In this document: one piece after another, positions 23,291-32,249 of the stretch
Position numbering within the stretch: position 1 is the first letter of the stretch
How the letters are laid out: each line of letters starts with the position of its first letter
Assembly (NCBI RefSeq): GCF_002157835.1
Contig: NZ_CP020809.1
Coordinates: forward strand, 5,456,001 to 5,520,000
DNA: 64,000 nt
DNA from: Mycobacterium dioxanotrophicus
GTDB lineage: Bacteria > Actinomycetota > Actinomycetes > Mycobacteriales > Mycobacteriaceae
Reading direction: 5' to 3'
Made by a program: the position numbers and the translations under genes
Notes under the pieces: generated by a model
Told to the model about the DNA's origin: nothing
The model's database searches: none
What the model saw: the letters and a program-made list of their open reading frames with translations, nothing else

Positions 23291-23704
23291 CTACTGAGCA
23301 GGGTGCTTCGACGTGCCGGGATGGCGTCCAGGGCCACGGCTGCGGCGCTGGCGTGCTGCCGCGTCCTGCTGCGGCTCGGAGGGTTGTTCTGCTTCGAGCG
23401 CCGCGTTGCGCTCTTCCAACTTGTTGTTGTCGGACTCCAGCTGACTGTTCTTGTCCTGTAGATCAAGGATCTGCATGATGCCGGCCAGGTTGACGCCCTG
23501 CTCGACCAGCTCGGTGATCCGCCGCAGTTGCTCGATGTCGTCGTCGCTGTAACGGCGCGTGCCCCCGGCCGTGCGTGCCGGGCTGAGCAGCCCGGAGCGT
23601 TCGTACAGGCGGAGCGTCTGCGGTCCGATCCCGGACAGCTCGGCGGCGACCGAGATGCCGTAGACGCCGCGCGCGGACCGCGACGCTTTTTGCTCCCCGG
23701 TCAC
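23291..23704 (-). CDS. MerR-family regulator, HspR-like
   Basis: A 137-residue regulator with a MerR winged helix (about residues 14-80, YGISVAAELSGIGPQTLRLYERSGLLSPART, GGTRRYSDDDIEQLRRI), then a coiled coil rich in Leu/Glu/Asn and a basic Pro-rich tail. GIGPQTLRLYERxGLLxPxRT is the wording of HspR, the heat-shock repressor. The GTG at 23704 has GGAG upstream. It is divergent from an hsp20 gene over a 275-bp region, so control of that chaperone is likely. No canonical HAIR element (CTTGAGT-N7-ACTCAAG) was found there. Confidence 0.85.
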   Translation of the reverse strand: MTGEQKASRSARGVYGISVAAELSGIGPQTLRLYERSGLLSPARTAGGTRRYSDDDIEQLRRITELVEQGVNLAGIMQILDLQDKNSQLESDNNKLEERNAALEAEQPSEPQQDAAARQRRSRGPGRHPGTSKHPAQ

Positions 23705-23979
23705 GCCGTGTCTCCGTTCCCGATCACCAAACCTCCTGCACCCATGTCCATCCCAGCAAAGGCGAAACCGCCGATATGACAAGGCTATGCGTTCGCCTAC
23801 AGGTTTTCCAAGCCTGTGGACACGCAAAATATGATGGGCGCTTCAGCAGATCCACACGGGGCGCCGACCGGACACGGCCAAAAATCTCCGTCGTGAACCT
23901 TGCGCACACATGCATCTAGTGGTATCACAAAGCTATATCGACTTACATAGATTATCTTCCGCAACTTGGGAGGTGAACC
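23705..23979. promoter_or_regulatory. Divergent control region of merR/hspR-like and hsp20 genes
   Basis: No gene seen. The stretch 23915-23960 is unusually AT-rich. A possible hsp20 promoter has ATCACA (23925-23930) and TAGATT (23948-23953) with 17-bp spacing, followed by the strong GGGAGGTGA ribosome site. No HAIR or CIRCE element was recognised. Confidence 0.4.
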
Positions 23980-24402
23980 ATGATGTTGATGCGCACAGAT
24001 CCGTTCCGTGAACTGGATCGACTGACCCAGCAGGCACTCGGTACCGCCGCTCGGCCTGCGATCATGCCGATGGACGCCTGGCGCGATGGCGAACAGTTCA
24101 TCATCGAGTTCGATCTACCAGGGGTACAGGCGAACTCGCTGCACCTCGACGTCGAACGCAATGTGCTGACCGTGCGCGCCGAGCGCCCCGACGTGGATGA
24201 AAACCGGGAGATGCTCAGTGCCGAGAGACCACGAGGCGTCTTCACCCGCCAAGTGTTCCTCGGCGAGAATCTCGACACGGACAAGATCGAGGCCGGCTAC
24301 CACGACGGGGTCCTGCGGTTGACCATCCCGGTCGCCGAGAAGGCGAAGCCACGGCGCATCGCGATCAGCCGCGACGGTCAACAGACGGCGATCAACGCCT
24401 GA
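23980..24402 (+). CDS. Hsp20/alpha-crystallin family small heat-shock protein
   Basis: A 140-residue sHsp. The alpha-crystallin domain spans about residues 32-125, with [35 protein letters not shown] and the terminal strand motif [11 protein letters not shown] (the GxLxxxxP signature). An N-terminal arm, [18 protein letters not shown], is typical of the bacterial Hsp20 class that includes HSP18/Acr2. It is an ATP-independent holdase. GGGAGGTGA precedes the ATG. A G/C-rich 11-bp inverted repeat follows the stop as a terminator. The divergent MerR/HspR-like protein is the likely repressor. Confidence 0.95.
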   Translation: MMLMRTDPFRELDRLTQQALGTAARPAIMPMDAWRDGEQFIIEFDLPGVQANSLHLDVERNVLTVRAERPDVDENREMLSAERPRGVFTRQVFLGENLDTDKIEAGYHDGVLRLTIPVAEKAKPRRIAISRDGQQTAINA

Positions 24403-24408
24403 GATCGT

Positions 24409-24455
24409 CAGGGCCGCGGCATTGTCGCCCGGCACCGACCCCGGCCGCGGCCCTG
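24409..24455 (+). terminator. Terminator-like inverted repeat after hsp20
   Basis: CAGGGCCGCGG (24409-24419) and CCGCGGCCCTG (24445-24455) are exact 11-bp complements around a 25-nt loop, beginning 6 bp after the hsp20 stop. Confidence 0.65.
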
Positions 24456-24662
24456 CCACCCGATGCCCAAGCGTCAGCGCGAGGAGGTGATGCCTCAATA
24501 CCCGGATATCAAACATCGAGAATTCCGCAGTAGTACAGACCTTCGGTAACGCCGTGCCGTCCACACCGATTGCGACGACAAGCCAGCGGCTGACGCGCCC
24601 AACGCGCACGCACCGCCACTGATCGTGGCCCGCTCCACGTGGACCGCGCGGCAGTTATCGAG

Positions 24663-24703
24663 CCAGGGTGGGCGCGGGAGATGCGCACCCGTGCCCACCC
24701 TGG
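24663..24703. repeat. Long hairpin, 16-bp stem
   Basis: CCAGGGTGGGCGCGGG pairs with CCCGTGCCCACCCTGG around a 9-nt loop; the only irregularity is one G-T wobble. It is 78 bp before a possible small gene. It could terminate minus- or plus-strand transcripts or belong to a small RNA. Confidence 0.6.
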
Positions 24704-24781
24704 CACCACTGTCAGATTGCGCGCCGTCAGGGCATGACACGTTGTGCGACACCGAGGTTCTGAAGCGAGAGGGGGTGCGAG

Positions 24782-25348
24782 ATGTATGAGACCACAGCCG
24801 TCGGGCTCGAGCCTTCTGCCGTGATCGATGAGGCGGCGGCGATTGTGCAGGCCGAGTGGATGCGCCTCATGGCCGACGAACAGTCGGGCCGGGCTGCAGC
24901 GTCGTACCTGGAGCTGCCCGCCGCACGGACCGTGCCGACTCGTCTCGGTGCGCTCACCGCGCAACGTCGAAAGGACCTGTCGGACATGGCATTCCCCCGC
25001 AGACATGCTCAACCGACGCGACGGCGCTCCATGAACGTCTGGGCTACCCAACGCTCGCCCCCGACTGCCGTGGGGGCGTCCTTCGCCCACGCAACCCGGG
25101 CCCGGCACGGACAGTCGCTGTGCGATGTCGCCGGCCCCTTCCTTGCGTCAACTGGCCGACCTTACGACGGCAGACCGGCCGCCGAAGTTAAGCTGGCCGG
25201 GTGGGTGCCGAGGCGAGACGACGTCTCTCCCCCGCCGATCGGCGCAGTGAGCTGTTGGCGTTGGGAGCCGAGGTGTTCGGCCAGCGCCCCTACGACGAGG
25301 TCCGCATCGACGAGATCGCCGAGCGCGCCGGGGTGTCTCGCGCCCTGA
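24782..25348 (+). CDS. Hypothetical protein, possibly decayed 3' end
   Basis: An open frame of 188 codons with a GAGGGGG ribosome-like site. The first 60-70 residues look like real coding sequence: helical MYETTAVGLEPSAVIDEAA.. with no rare codons. Later residues turn Arg/Pro/Ser-rich and the last 148 bp overlap the start of the tetR gene in another frame, so the natural protein is probably shorter or frameshifted. No domain is recognised. The Cys-poor, helical N-terminus gives no functional clue. Confidence 0.4.
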   Translation: MYETTAVGLEPSAVIDEAAAIVQAEWMRLMADEQSGRAAASYLELPAARTVPTRLGALTAQRRKDLSDMAFPRRHAQPTRRRSMNVWATQRSPPTAVGASFAHATRARHGQSLCDVAGPFLASTGRPYDGRPAAEVKLAGWVPRRDDVSPPPIGAVSCWRWEPRCSASAPTTRSASTRSPSAPGCLAP

Positions 25349-25854
25349 TGTACCACTATTTCCCCGACAAGCGGGCGTTCTTCGCCGCCGTTGTCCGCGC
25401 CGAGGGCGAGCGCCTGTTCGCCGCCACCGACACCGCCCCCGAACCCGGCCAGAGCCTCTTCGGCCAATTACGCGCCGGTGTCATGGCCTACCTGCGTTAC
25501 GACGAGGAACATCCGCACGGTGCATGGGCCGCTTACATGGGCATGGGGCGGGCCGACCCCGTGTTGCGGGGCATCGACGACATCGACAACGACCGGCAGG
25601 CCAATCGGATCATGGGCCGCATCGCCGAGGCGGCGTCGCAGCCATTGGACGCGAAACTGGAGCGCGACCTGCGGGCCACGATCTACGGCTGGCTGGCGTT
25701 CACCTTCGAGATGTGCCGCCAACGCCTCGTCGACCCCTCGATCGATGCCGGTTTCGTCGCCGATTCGTGCGCGCACGCCCTGCTCGACGCCGTCGGCCGG
25801 GTTCCCGGACTGCCCACCGAACTGGTCTGCGCCGCCTCTCAGGAGAACCGCTAG
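25201..25854 (+). CDS. TetR-family transcriptional regulator
   Basis: A 217-residue TetR protein. The helix-turn-helix is residues about 15-60: RSELLALGAEVFGQRPYDEVRIDEIAERAGVSRALMYHYFPDKRAFF. The C-terminal ligand domain is helical. Its position just before lhr matches Rv3295 next to lhr in M. tuberculosis. The GTG at 25201 is used; no strong Shine-Dalgarno is seen. Ligand and targets are unknown, and its own promoter region overlaps the end of the preceding doubtful ORF. Confidence 0.88.
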   Translation: MGAEARRRLSPADRRSELLALGAEVFGQRPYDEVRIDEIAERAGVSRALMYHYFPDKRAFFAAVVRAEGERLFAATDTAPEPGQSLFGQLRAGVMAYLRYDEEHPHGAWAAYMGMGRADPVLRGIDDIDNDRQANRIMGRIAEAASQPLDAKLERDLRATIYGWLAFTFEMCRQRLVDPSIDAGFVADSCAHALLDAVGRVPGLPTELVCAASQENR

Positions 25855-25911
25855 CAGTCGGTCGGCCTCTCACGCCGGCTACTTGTCGGTGCCACGCGGC
25901 AGTATGGACGG

Positions 25912-28900
25912 ATGGCTCCACCCGATCCACTGGCCCGGTTCAGCGCGCTGACCCGGGAGTGGTTCGCGACCGCGTTCCCGGAGCCGACGCCCGCGCAGGC
26001 GCAGGCCTGGGCTGCCATCGCCAAGGGCGATAACACCCTGGTCATCGCACCGACGGGGTCGGGCAAGACCCTGGCGGCATTCCTGTGGGCGATCGACCGG
26101 CTGGCCTTCGAACAGCAGGCGGGCTCCGCAGGCACAGGCACCCGGGTGCTCTATGTGTCGCCGCTGAAAGCGTTGGCCGTCGACGTCGAACGCAACCTGC
26201 GGACACCGCTGACCGGCATCACCCGCGTCGCCGAACGCCAGGGTCTGCCCGCACCGTCCATCAGCGTCGGCCTGCGCTCCGGGGACACCCCGCCCAACCA
26301 GCGGCGCGCCCTGATCGCCAAACCACCCGACATCCTGATCACCACCCCCGAGTCGCTCTTCTTGATGCTCACCTCGGCGGCCCGGGAAACGCTGGCCACC
26401 GTGCAGACCGTCATCGTCGACGAAGTGCATGCCGTTGCGGCCACCAAACGCGGGGCGCACCTGGCGCTGTCCCTGGAACGTCTGGATCAGCTGCTGGACA
26501 CGCCTGCGCAGCGGATCGGGCTGTCGGCGACGGTTCGGCCGCCCGAGGAAGTGGCCCGGTTCCTGTCGGGGCCCGCGCCGACCACCATCGTTGCTCCCCC
26601 TGCCAGCAAGACGTTTGACCTGACGGTGCAGGTGCCTGTGCCCGACATGGCCAATCTCGACAACAACAGCATCTGGCCCGACGTCGAGGAACGCATCGTC
26701 GACCTCATCGAGGCGCACCGCTCCTCGATCGTGTTCGCCAATTCCCGCCGCCTCGCCGAGCGACTCACCTCGCGGCTCAACGAAATTCACGCCGAGCGCG
26801 CCGGCATCGAACTCACGCTCGACCGAAACCCGCAAGTGGGTGGTGGCGCCCCGGCGCAGCTGATGGCCAGCGGCCAGGCCAACGGCGCACCGGCTCTGCT
26901 CGCCAAGGCTCACCACGGGTCGGTCAGCAAGGAGCAGCGCGCCCAGGTCGAAGACGATCTGAAGAGCGGCCGGCTGCGTGCCGTCGTCGCCACCTCGAGC
27001 CTGGAACTCGGCATCGACATGGGTGCGGTGGACCTGGTCATCCAGGTCGAGGCACCGCCGTCGGTGGCCAGCGGACTGCAGCGCATCGGCCGCGCCGGGC
27101 ATCAGGTCGGCGAAATCTCCCAGGGCGTGCTGTTCCCCAAACACCGCACCGATCTGATCGGCTGTGCGGTGACGGTGCAGCGTATGCGGGCGGGCGAGAT
27201 CGAGACCATGAAGGTGCCGGCTAACCCGCTCGACGTGCTGGCCCAGCACACCGTTGCGGCGGCCGCGCTCGAACCGCTCGATGTCGAGGGCTGGTTCGAC
27301 GCGGTACGACGCAGTGCACCGTTCGCCACCCTGCCTCGTAGCGCCTTCGAGGCAACGCTGGACCTGCTGTCCGGCAAGTACCCGTCCACCGAGTTCGCCG
27401 AGCTGCGGCCGCGACTGGTCTACGACCGCGACTCCGGCACGCTGACCGCGCGCCCCGGTGCGCAACGGCTGGCGGTGACTTCCGGCGGCGCCATCCCCGA
27501 CCGCGGGCTGTTCACCGTGTACCTGGCCACCGACTCCGAAAAGCCCTCCAGGGTCGGCGAACTCGACGAGGAGATGGTCTACGAGTCGCGGCCCGGCGAC
27601 GTCATCTCGCTGGGCGCCACGAGTTGGCGGATCACCGAGATCACCCACGACCGGGTGCTGGTGATCCCGGCGCCCGGACAACCCGCGCGGCTGCCGTTCT
27701 GGCGCGGTGACAGTGTGGGCCGCCCGGCTGAACTGGGGGCGGCGGTCGGCGCCTTCACCGGTGAACTCGCCGCACTGGACCGTGCGACGTTCGATGTTCG
27801 TTGCCGGGCAATGGGTTTCGCAGGATATGCGACCGACAATCTGCATCAGCTGTTGCGTGAGCAGCGGGAGGCCACCGGTATCGTCCCCAGCGACACCTCC
27901 CTGCTGGTCGAGCGATTCCGCGACGAACTCGGCGACTGGCGCGTGATCCTGCATTCGCCGTACGGGCTGCGGGTGCACGGCCCGCTCGCACTGGCGGTCG
28001 GGCGGCGGCTGCGGGAGCGGTACGGCATCGACGAGAAGCCCACCGCATCGGACGACGGCATCATCGTGCGATTGCCCGATGGCGGTGAAAACCCGCCAGG
28101 AGCCGACCTTTTCGTCTTCGATGCCGACGAGATCGAATCGATCGTCACCGCCGAGGTGGGCGGTTCGGCGCTGTTCGCCTCCCGGTTCCGGGAATGCGCC
28201 GCCCGAGCCCTGTTGCTGCCGCGGCGCCACCCCGGGAAACGCTCACCGCTGTGGCATCAGCGCCAGCGCGCCGCGCAACTGCTCGACATCGCACGCAAGT
28301 ACCCCGACTTCCCGATCGTGCTGGAGGCGGTCCGGGAATGCCTGCAGGACGTCTACGACGTGCCGGCGCTGACCGAGCTCATGCGCAAGGTCGCCCAGCG
28401 TCGGCTGCGGGTGGTCGATGTCGAGACCGCCACCCCGTCGCCATTCGCGGCGTCGCTGTTGTTCGGGTACGTCGGCGCCTTCATGTACGAAGGCGACAGC
28501 CCGCTGGCCGAACGACGGGCCGCGGCGCTGGCGCTGGACACGGTCCTGCTCTCGGAGCTGTTGGGCCGCGTGGAACTGCGGGAGCTGCTCGACCCGGCGG
28601 TGATCGCGTCGACCGCCGCGCAACTGCAGCACCTCACCGCGGAGCGGGCGGCACGCGATGCCGAGGGCGTGGCCGATCTGCTGCGGCTGCTCGGCCCGCT
28701 CACCGAGGCAGAGATCGCCGAGCGCTGCACGGCCGAGGCCGTCGGGGGTTGGCTCGACGGTCTGCACGCCGCCAAACGGGCGCTTCCGGTCAGCTTCGCA
28801 GGGCAGACGTGGTGGGTGGCCGTCGAAGACATCGGTCTGCTCCGTGATGGCGTGGGGGTGCCGGTGCCGATCGGCGTGCCCGTCGCTTTCACCGAATCGG

Positions 28901-30426
28901 TCGCCGATCCGCTCGGCGATCTGCTCGGTCGCTACGCCCGCACGCGTGGTCCGTTCACCACGGCCGACGCGGCGGCGCGGTTCGGATTGGGACTCCGCGT
29001 GACCGCTGACGTGCTGGGCCGCATGGCGGTCGACCATCGCATGGTGCGGGGCGAGTTCGTCGCGGACCTGGCCGGCGATCAGTGGTGCGACGCCGAAGTG
29101 CTCAAGATCCTGCGCCGGCGGTCGCTGGCGGCGCTGCGGGCTCAGGTGGAACCGGTGTCCACCACGGCGTACGCAAGGTTCCTACCGTCCTGGCAGCATG
29201 TCGGGTCGTCGCACAGTACCGGTATCGACGGGCTCGCTGCGGTGATCGATCAACTCGCCGGTGTACCCATACCGGCCTCGGCCGTGGAATCGCTCGTCTT
29301 CGGCCAGCGCGTGCGCGACTACCAGCCCGCCATGCTCGACGAACTGCTGGCCTCCGGTGAGGTCATCTGGTCGGGCATCGGGCAGATCGGTGGCAGCGAC
29401 GGCTGGATCGCATTCCACCAGGCCGACACCGTGCCGTTGACGTTGGCCGCACCCACCGAGATCGAGTTCACCGACACCCACCGCACGATCATGGAAACCC
29501 TGGGCGCCGGCGGAGCGTATTTCTTCCGTCAGCTCGCCGAAGGACTCGCCCCAGATGAGCTCAAAGCCGCGTTGTGGGAACTCATCTGGGCCGGATGGGT
29601 CACCGGCGACACCTTCGCTCCGGTGCGGGCCGTGCTGGCGGGCCCGCGCCGCACCGGCACCCCCGCGCACCGACAGCGGCAACGACCGCCACGGCTGAGC
29701 CGCTACAGCGTGGCCCGCCCGCAGGCTCGCGCCGCCGATCCGACCGTGTCCGGACGGTGGTCGGCGCTGCCCGGCCCCGAACCCGATTCGACAGTGCGCG
29801 CACATTTCCATGCCGAACTGCTGCTCGGCCGGCACGGTGTGCTCACCAAGGGCGCGGTCAACGCCGAAGGGGTGCCTGGCGGCTTCGCCACTCTCTACAA
29901 GGTGCTCAGCGCATTTGAGGACGCCGGGCAGTGTCAACGCGGATATTTCGTCGAATCACTTGGTGGCGCGCAGTTCGCCGCGGCGTCGACCGTCGATCGG
30001 TTGCGGTCCTATCTGGACAGTGTCGACCCGCAGCGGCCCGAGTACCACGCCGTGGTACTCGCCGCCACAGATCCTGCGAATCCGTACGGTGCCGCGCTGG
30101 GCTGGCCCGATGACGGCGAATCTGGCCACCGTCCCGGCCGTAAGGCCGGTGCGTTGGTGGCGCTGGTGGACGGGCAGCTCGTGTGGTTCCTCGAGCGTGG
30201 CGGCAAGTCGCTGCTCAGCTTCGGCTCCGACGCTGATGCACAGCGGGCCGCCGCGGCAGCGCTGGCCGATCTGGTCGGCTCCGGTCGCGTGCCATCACTG
30301 TTGGTGGAGCGCGTCAACGGCACTGCCGTGCTCGACCCGGGCGCCGACGACGAACGGAGCGTCGTGCAAGACGCGCTGACGACCGCCGGCTTCAGCCGGA
30401 CACCACGAGGCCTTCGACTGCGGTGA
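25912..30426 (+). CDS. lhr: Lhr-type superfamily 2 ATP-dependent helicase
   Basis: A 1504-residue Lhr helicase, matching the about 1510-residue mycobacterial form. Helicase motifs in the first 450 residues: motif I APTGSGKT (about 46-53), motif Ib TTPES, motif II DEVH, motif III LSAT, and motif VI QRIGRAGHQ. A winged-helix and beta-barrel core follows, and a long C-terminal domain typical of Lhr-long extends to 1504. It is a 3'-to-5' translocase on ssDNA that unwinds RNA:DNA hybrids and is linked to DNA repair in mycobacteria. Its 3' end overlaps the convergent hydrolase gene by 35 bp. nei follows, fitting a repair context. Confidence 0.96.
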   Translation: MAPPDPLARFSALTREWFATAFPEPTPAQAQAWAAIAKGDNTLVIAPTGSGKTLAAFLWAIDRLAFEQQAGSAGTGTRVLYVSPLKALAVDVERNLRTPLTGITRVAERQGLPAPSISVGLRSGDTPPNQRRALIAKPPDILITTPESLFLMLTSAARETLATVQTVIVDEVHAVAATKRGAHLALSLERLDQLLDTPAQRIGLSATVRPPEEVARFLSGPAPTTIVAPPASKTFDLTVQVPVPDMANLDNNSIWPDVEERIVDLIEAHRSSIVFANSRRLAERLTSRLNEIHAERAGIELTLDRNPQVGGGAPAQLMASGQANGAPALLAKAHHGSVSKEQRAQVEDDLKSGRLRAVVATSSLELGIDMGAVDLVIQVEAPPSVASGLQRIGRAGHQVGEISQGVLFPKHRTDLIGCAVTVQRMRAGEIETMKVPANPLDVLAQHTVAAAALEPLDVEGWFDAVRRSAPFATLPRSAFEATLDLLSGKYPSTEFAELRPRLVYDRDSGTLTARPGAQRLAVTSGGAIPDRGLFTVYLATDSEKPSRVGELDEEMVYESRPGDVISLGATSWRITEITHDRVLVIPAPGQPARLPFWRGDSVGRPAELGAAVGAFTGELAALDRATFDVRCRAMGFAGYATDNLHQLLREQREATGIVPSDTSLLVERFRDELGDWRVILHSPYGLRVHGPLALAVGRRLRERYGIDEKPTASDDGIIVRLPDGGENPPGADLFVFDADEIESIVTAEVGGSALFASRFRECAARALLLPRRHPGKRSPLWHQRQRAAQLLDIARKYPDFPIVLEAVRECLQDVYDVPALTELMRKVAQRRLRVVDVETATPSPFAASLLFGYVGAFMYEGDSPLAERRAAALALDTVLLSELLGRVELRELLDPAVIASTAAQLQHLTAERAARDAEGVADLLRLLGPLTEAEIAERCTAEAVGGWLDGLHAAKRALPVSFAGQTWWVAVEDIGLLRDGVGVPVPIGVPVAFTESVADPLGDLLGRYARTRGPFTTADAAARFGLGLRVTADVLGRMAVDHRMVRGEFVADLAGDQWCDAEVLKILRRRSLAALRAQVEPVSTTAYARFLPSWQHVGSSHSTGIDGLAAVIDQLAGVPIPASAVESLVFGQRVRDYQPAMLDELLASGEVIWSGIGQIGGSDGWIAFHQADTVPLTLAAPTEIEFTDTHRTIMETLGAGGAYFFRQLAEGLAPDELKAALWELIWAGWVTGDTFAPVRAVLAGPRRTGTPAHRQRQRPPRLSRYSVARPQARAADPTVSGRWSALPGPEPDSTVRAHFHAELLLGRHGVLTKGAVNAEGVPGGFATLYKVLSAFEDAGQCQRGYFVESLGGAQFAAASTVDRLRSYLDSVDPQRPEYHAVVLAATDPANPYGAALGWPDDGESGHRPGRKAGALVALVDGQLVWFLERGGKSLLSFGSDADAQRAAAAALADLVGSGRVPSLLVERVNGTAVLDPGADDERSVVQDALTTAGFSRTPRGLRLR

Positions 30427-31285
30427 GGAAATCATCGACGAGTGGGATCACCTCGCCGAGGTGCGTTTCCAACAACCAGTGGCCACCGCCGAGCACATGC
30501 AGTGCCGCATCCGGGAGGTCACGCAGATAGGCCCTGGCGGACTTCTCCGGCATGTAGCCGTCGTACGGACCCCAAACGATGAGCGTGGGCGGTCGCTGCT
30601 CGCGTAGGTAGGCCTGCTCACGCGGAAACCATTCGAGCGTCGACGGCTGATCCTCAAGAAGCCGGACGGCGTTGGCCAGGCGCTCCGGCGTCGACATCAA
30701 CGACCAGTGCAGGACCCACAGGTCAGGGCTGATCTGATCGGCGATGTCGGGCGGTAACTCTCCTACGAACTCGCTTTTGAACCCGTCGAGGGTGACGTGT
30801 TCGGCGATCCGCCGCCTCGACGTCGCACCCGGCTCGTCCCACAACTTCTTGAGGAAATCGTATTTGGGCCCGAATGCATCGGCGTAGATATCACCGTTCT
30901 GGATGATGAGGCCGGCAATCTGATCCGGACGGCTCAGGGCCAACCGGAAGCCGAACTGCGAACCGTAGTCATGCAGCCACACCACGTAGCGCGACAAGCC
31001 CACGGCGTCGACGAACGACTGCAGGAAGCCTGCGTACGAGTCGAAGGTGTAGGCGAACTCGTCAGGCGAAGGAGTTGCGCTGTAACCGAATCCAGGCATA
31101 TCGGGAGCCACCAATCGCCATCGATGAGCCAGGGCCGGCATGAGGTTGCGGTACGCATAGGACGAGCACGGGTAGCCGTGCGGCAACAACACCACCGGCG
31201 CTTCGGGCGGCCCCGCTTCCCGATAGAACACATCAATACCATCGACGGCGATCCGCCGATGGTGCACAGGTCGGATCATCTCCAT
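30392..31285 (-). CDS. Alpha/beta hydrolase, epoxide-hydrolase/haloalkane-dehalogenase-like
   Basis: A 297-residue alpha/beta hydrolase. The oxyanion segment [13 protein letters not shown] (HGxP), the nucleophile elbow in LHDYGSQFG with Asp rather than Ser, and the C-terminal catalytic His in [10 protein letters not shown] define the Asp-nucleophile branch (epoxide hydrolases and haloalkane dehalogenases). A cap domain lies between. The start at 31285 is uncertain, since ATG codons at 31285 and 31279 both have weak ribosome sites. The gene is divergent from nei, 58 bp away, and its end runs into lhr. Physiological substrate unknown. Confidence 0.8.
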   Translation of the reverse strand: MEMIRPVHHRRIAVDGIDVFYREAGPPEAPVVLLPHGYPCSSYAYRNLMPALAHRWRLVAPDMPGFGYSATPSPDEFAYTFDSYAGFLQSFVDAVGLSRYVVWLHDYGSQFGFRLALSRPDQIAGLIIQNGDIYADAFGPKYDFLKKLWDEPGATSRRRIAEHVTLDGFKSEFVGELPPDIADQISPDLWVLHWSLMSTPERLANAVRLLEDQPSTLEWFPREQAYLREQRPPTLIVWGPYDGYMPEKSARAYLRDLPDAALHVLGGGHWLLETHLGEVIPLVDDFLTAVEGLVVSG

Positions 31286-31343
31286 CACATACCCATCGAC
31301 GGGAATGTTGAAGCCGCGGGCAGAGAAGCTGTTCAATAAGGAG

Positions 31344-32099
31344 ATGCCCGAAGGCGACACCGTTTTTCACACCGCCGCCATACTGCGCAGCGCTCTGGCC
31401 GGAAAGACGTTGACCCGCTGCGATATCCGTGTGCCGCAGTATGCCGCGGTCGATCTGAGCGGCGACGTCGTCGACGAAGTCGTCAGCCGAGGCAAGCATC
31501 TGTTCATCCGGGTCGGCACGGCCAGCATCCACTCGCATCTGAAGATGGAAGGCAGCTGGCGGATCGGCTGGACCGGCGGCGGCGCACCGCATCGGATACG
31601 AATTGTGCTGGAAACAAACGACAACCGGGCCACCGGAATCGACCTCGGCCTCCTCGAAGTGCTGGACCGCGACCGGGACATGGAGGCCGTCGCGCACCTC
31701 GGTCCCGACCTGCTGGGCACCGACTGGGATCCGCGTACCGCGGCCACCAACCTCACGGCCGACCCGGACCGGGCGCTCGCTCAGACCTTGCTCGATCAGC
31801 GGGTGATGGCTGGCGTCGGCAATGTCTATTGCAACGAGCTCTGCTTCGTGTTCGGTCGTCGCCCCACCACCCCCGTCAGCGCCCTGAACGATCCACTTCG
31901 GGTGGTGCAGCGAGCACGAGACATGCTGTGGCTCAACCGGTCCCGCTGGAATCGAACCACGACCGGCGACACCAGGAACGGCCGCCAACTGTGGGTCTAC
32001 GGCCGGGCCGGTTCACCGTGCCGACGCTGCGGCACGCTCATCGAGACGGACAGCGGCGGCGATCGTGTGACGTACTGGTGTCCCAGCTGCCAGACGTAA
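31344..32099 (+). CDS. nei: Endonuclease VIII-like DNA glycosylase
   Basis: A 251-residue Fpg/Nei-family glycosylase. The start is fixed by chemistry: after Met removal Pro2 is the catalytic amine and Glu3 the acid ([11 protein letters not shown]). A conserved Lys lies in SRGKHLFIR, the helix-two-turn-helix has [12 protein letters not shown], and a C-terminal zinc finger has CRRC and CPSC. It removes oxidised pyrimidines and nicks the DNA. GGAG abuts the ATG with no spacer, so initiation may be weak. It follows lhr as in M. tuberculosis (Rv3297), though an alpha/beta hydrolase gene is inserted between them here. Confidence 0.93.
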   Translation: MPEGDTVFHTAAILRSALAGKTLTRCDIRVPQYAAVDLSGDVVDEVVSRGKHLFIRVGTASIHSHLKMEGSWRIGWTGGGAPHRIRIVLETNDNRATGIDLGLLEVLDRDRDMEAVAHLGPDLLGTDWDPRTAATNLTADPDRALAQTLLDQRVMAGVGNVYCNELCFVFGRRPTTPVSALNDPLRVVQRARDMLWLNRSRWNRTTTGDTRNGRQLWVYGRAGSPCRRCGTLIETDSGGDRVTYWCPSCQT

Positions 32100-32184
32100 A
32101 GGCCCGCCGGACGTCAGGCGTCGCTTGAAGTAGGTTGCCATTATACGGACAACGCACGAGCCAATTGTGTTGCGTCATAGGGCC

Positions 32185-32215
32185 TGTGGATGAAGTGCAG
32201 GTTGTGGATAACTGG
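32185..32215 (+). repeat. Paired DnaA-box-like element upstream of the 13E12 gene
   Basis: TGTGGATGA and TGTGGATAA occur 18 bp apart in a 31-bp segment. A closely similar 31-bp segment (about 25 identical positions) lies at 46558-46588 upstream of an unrelated accessory gene. TGTGGATAA is the reverse complement of the classical DnaA box TTATCCACA. Confidence 0.5.
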
Positions 32216-32249
32216 TTTGGGGTGGGTGCGGCGGCGGTAGAATTCGAAC

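Larger units (their letters stand above)
24403..24781. other. Gene-poor interval with two strong hairpins
   Basis: These 379 bp hold the hsp20 terminator and a second long hairpin (24663-24703). Short open frames on both strands here lack convincing codon pattern or ribosome sites. Nothing else was recognised. Confidence 0.4.

Noticed and set aside
23705..23979. HAIR element for HspR upstream of hsp20
   Set aside because: No CTTGAGT-N7-ACTCAAG or close variant could be found; regulation by the MerR-like protein is inferred only from position.
24495..24752. 85-codon minus-strand ORF downstream of hsp20
   Set aside because: It covers the strong hairpin at 24663-24703 and has a Ser/Arg-rich random-like composition without a ribosome site.
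25879..28230. 783-codon minus-strand open frame
   Set aside because: It lies antisense to lhr, whose helicase motifs are intact; the His/Gln/Arg-rich translation is typical of a shadow frame.
32185..32215. Chromosomal origin of replication suggested by DnaA-box-like sequences
   Set aside because: Only two boxes, no AT-rich unwinding element and no dnaA/dnaN/rpmH neighbourhood.
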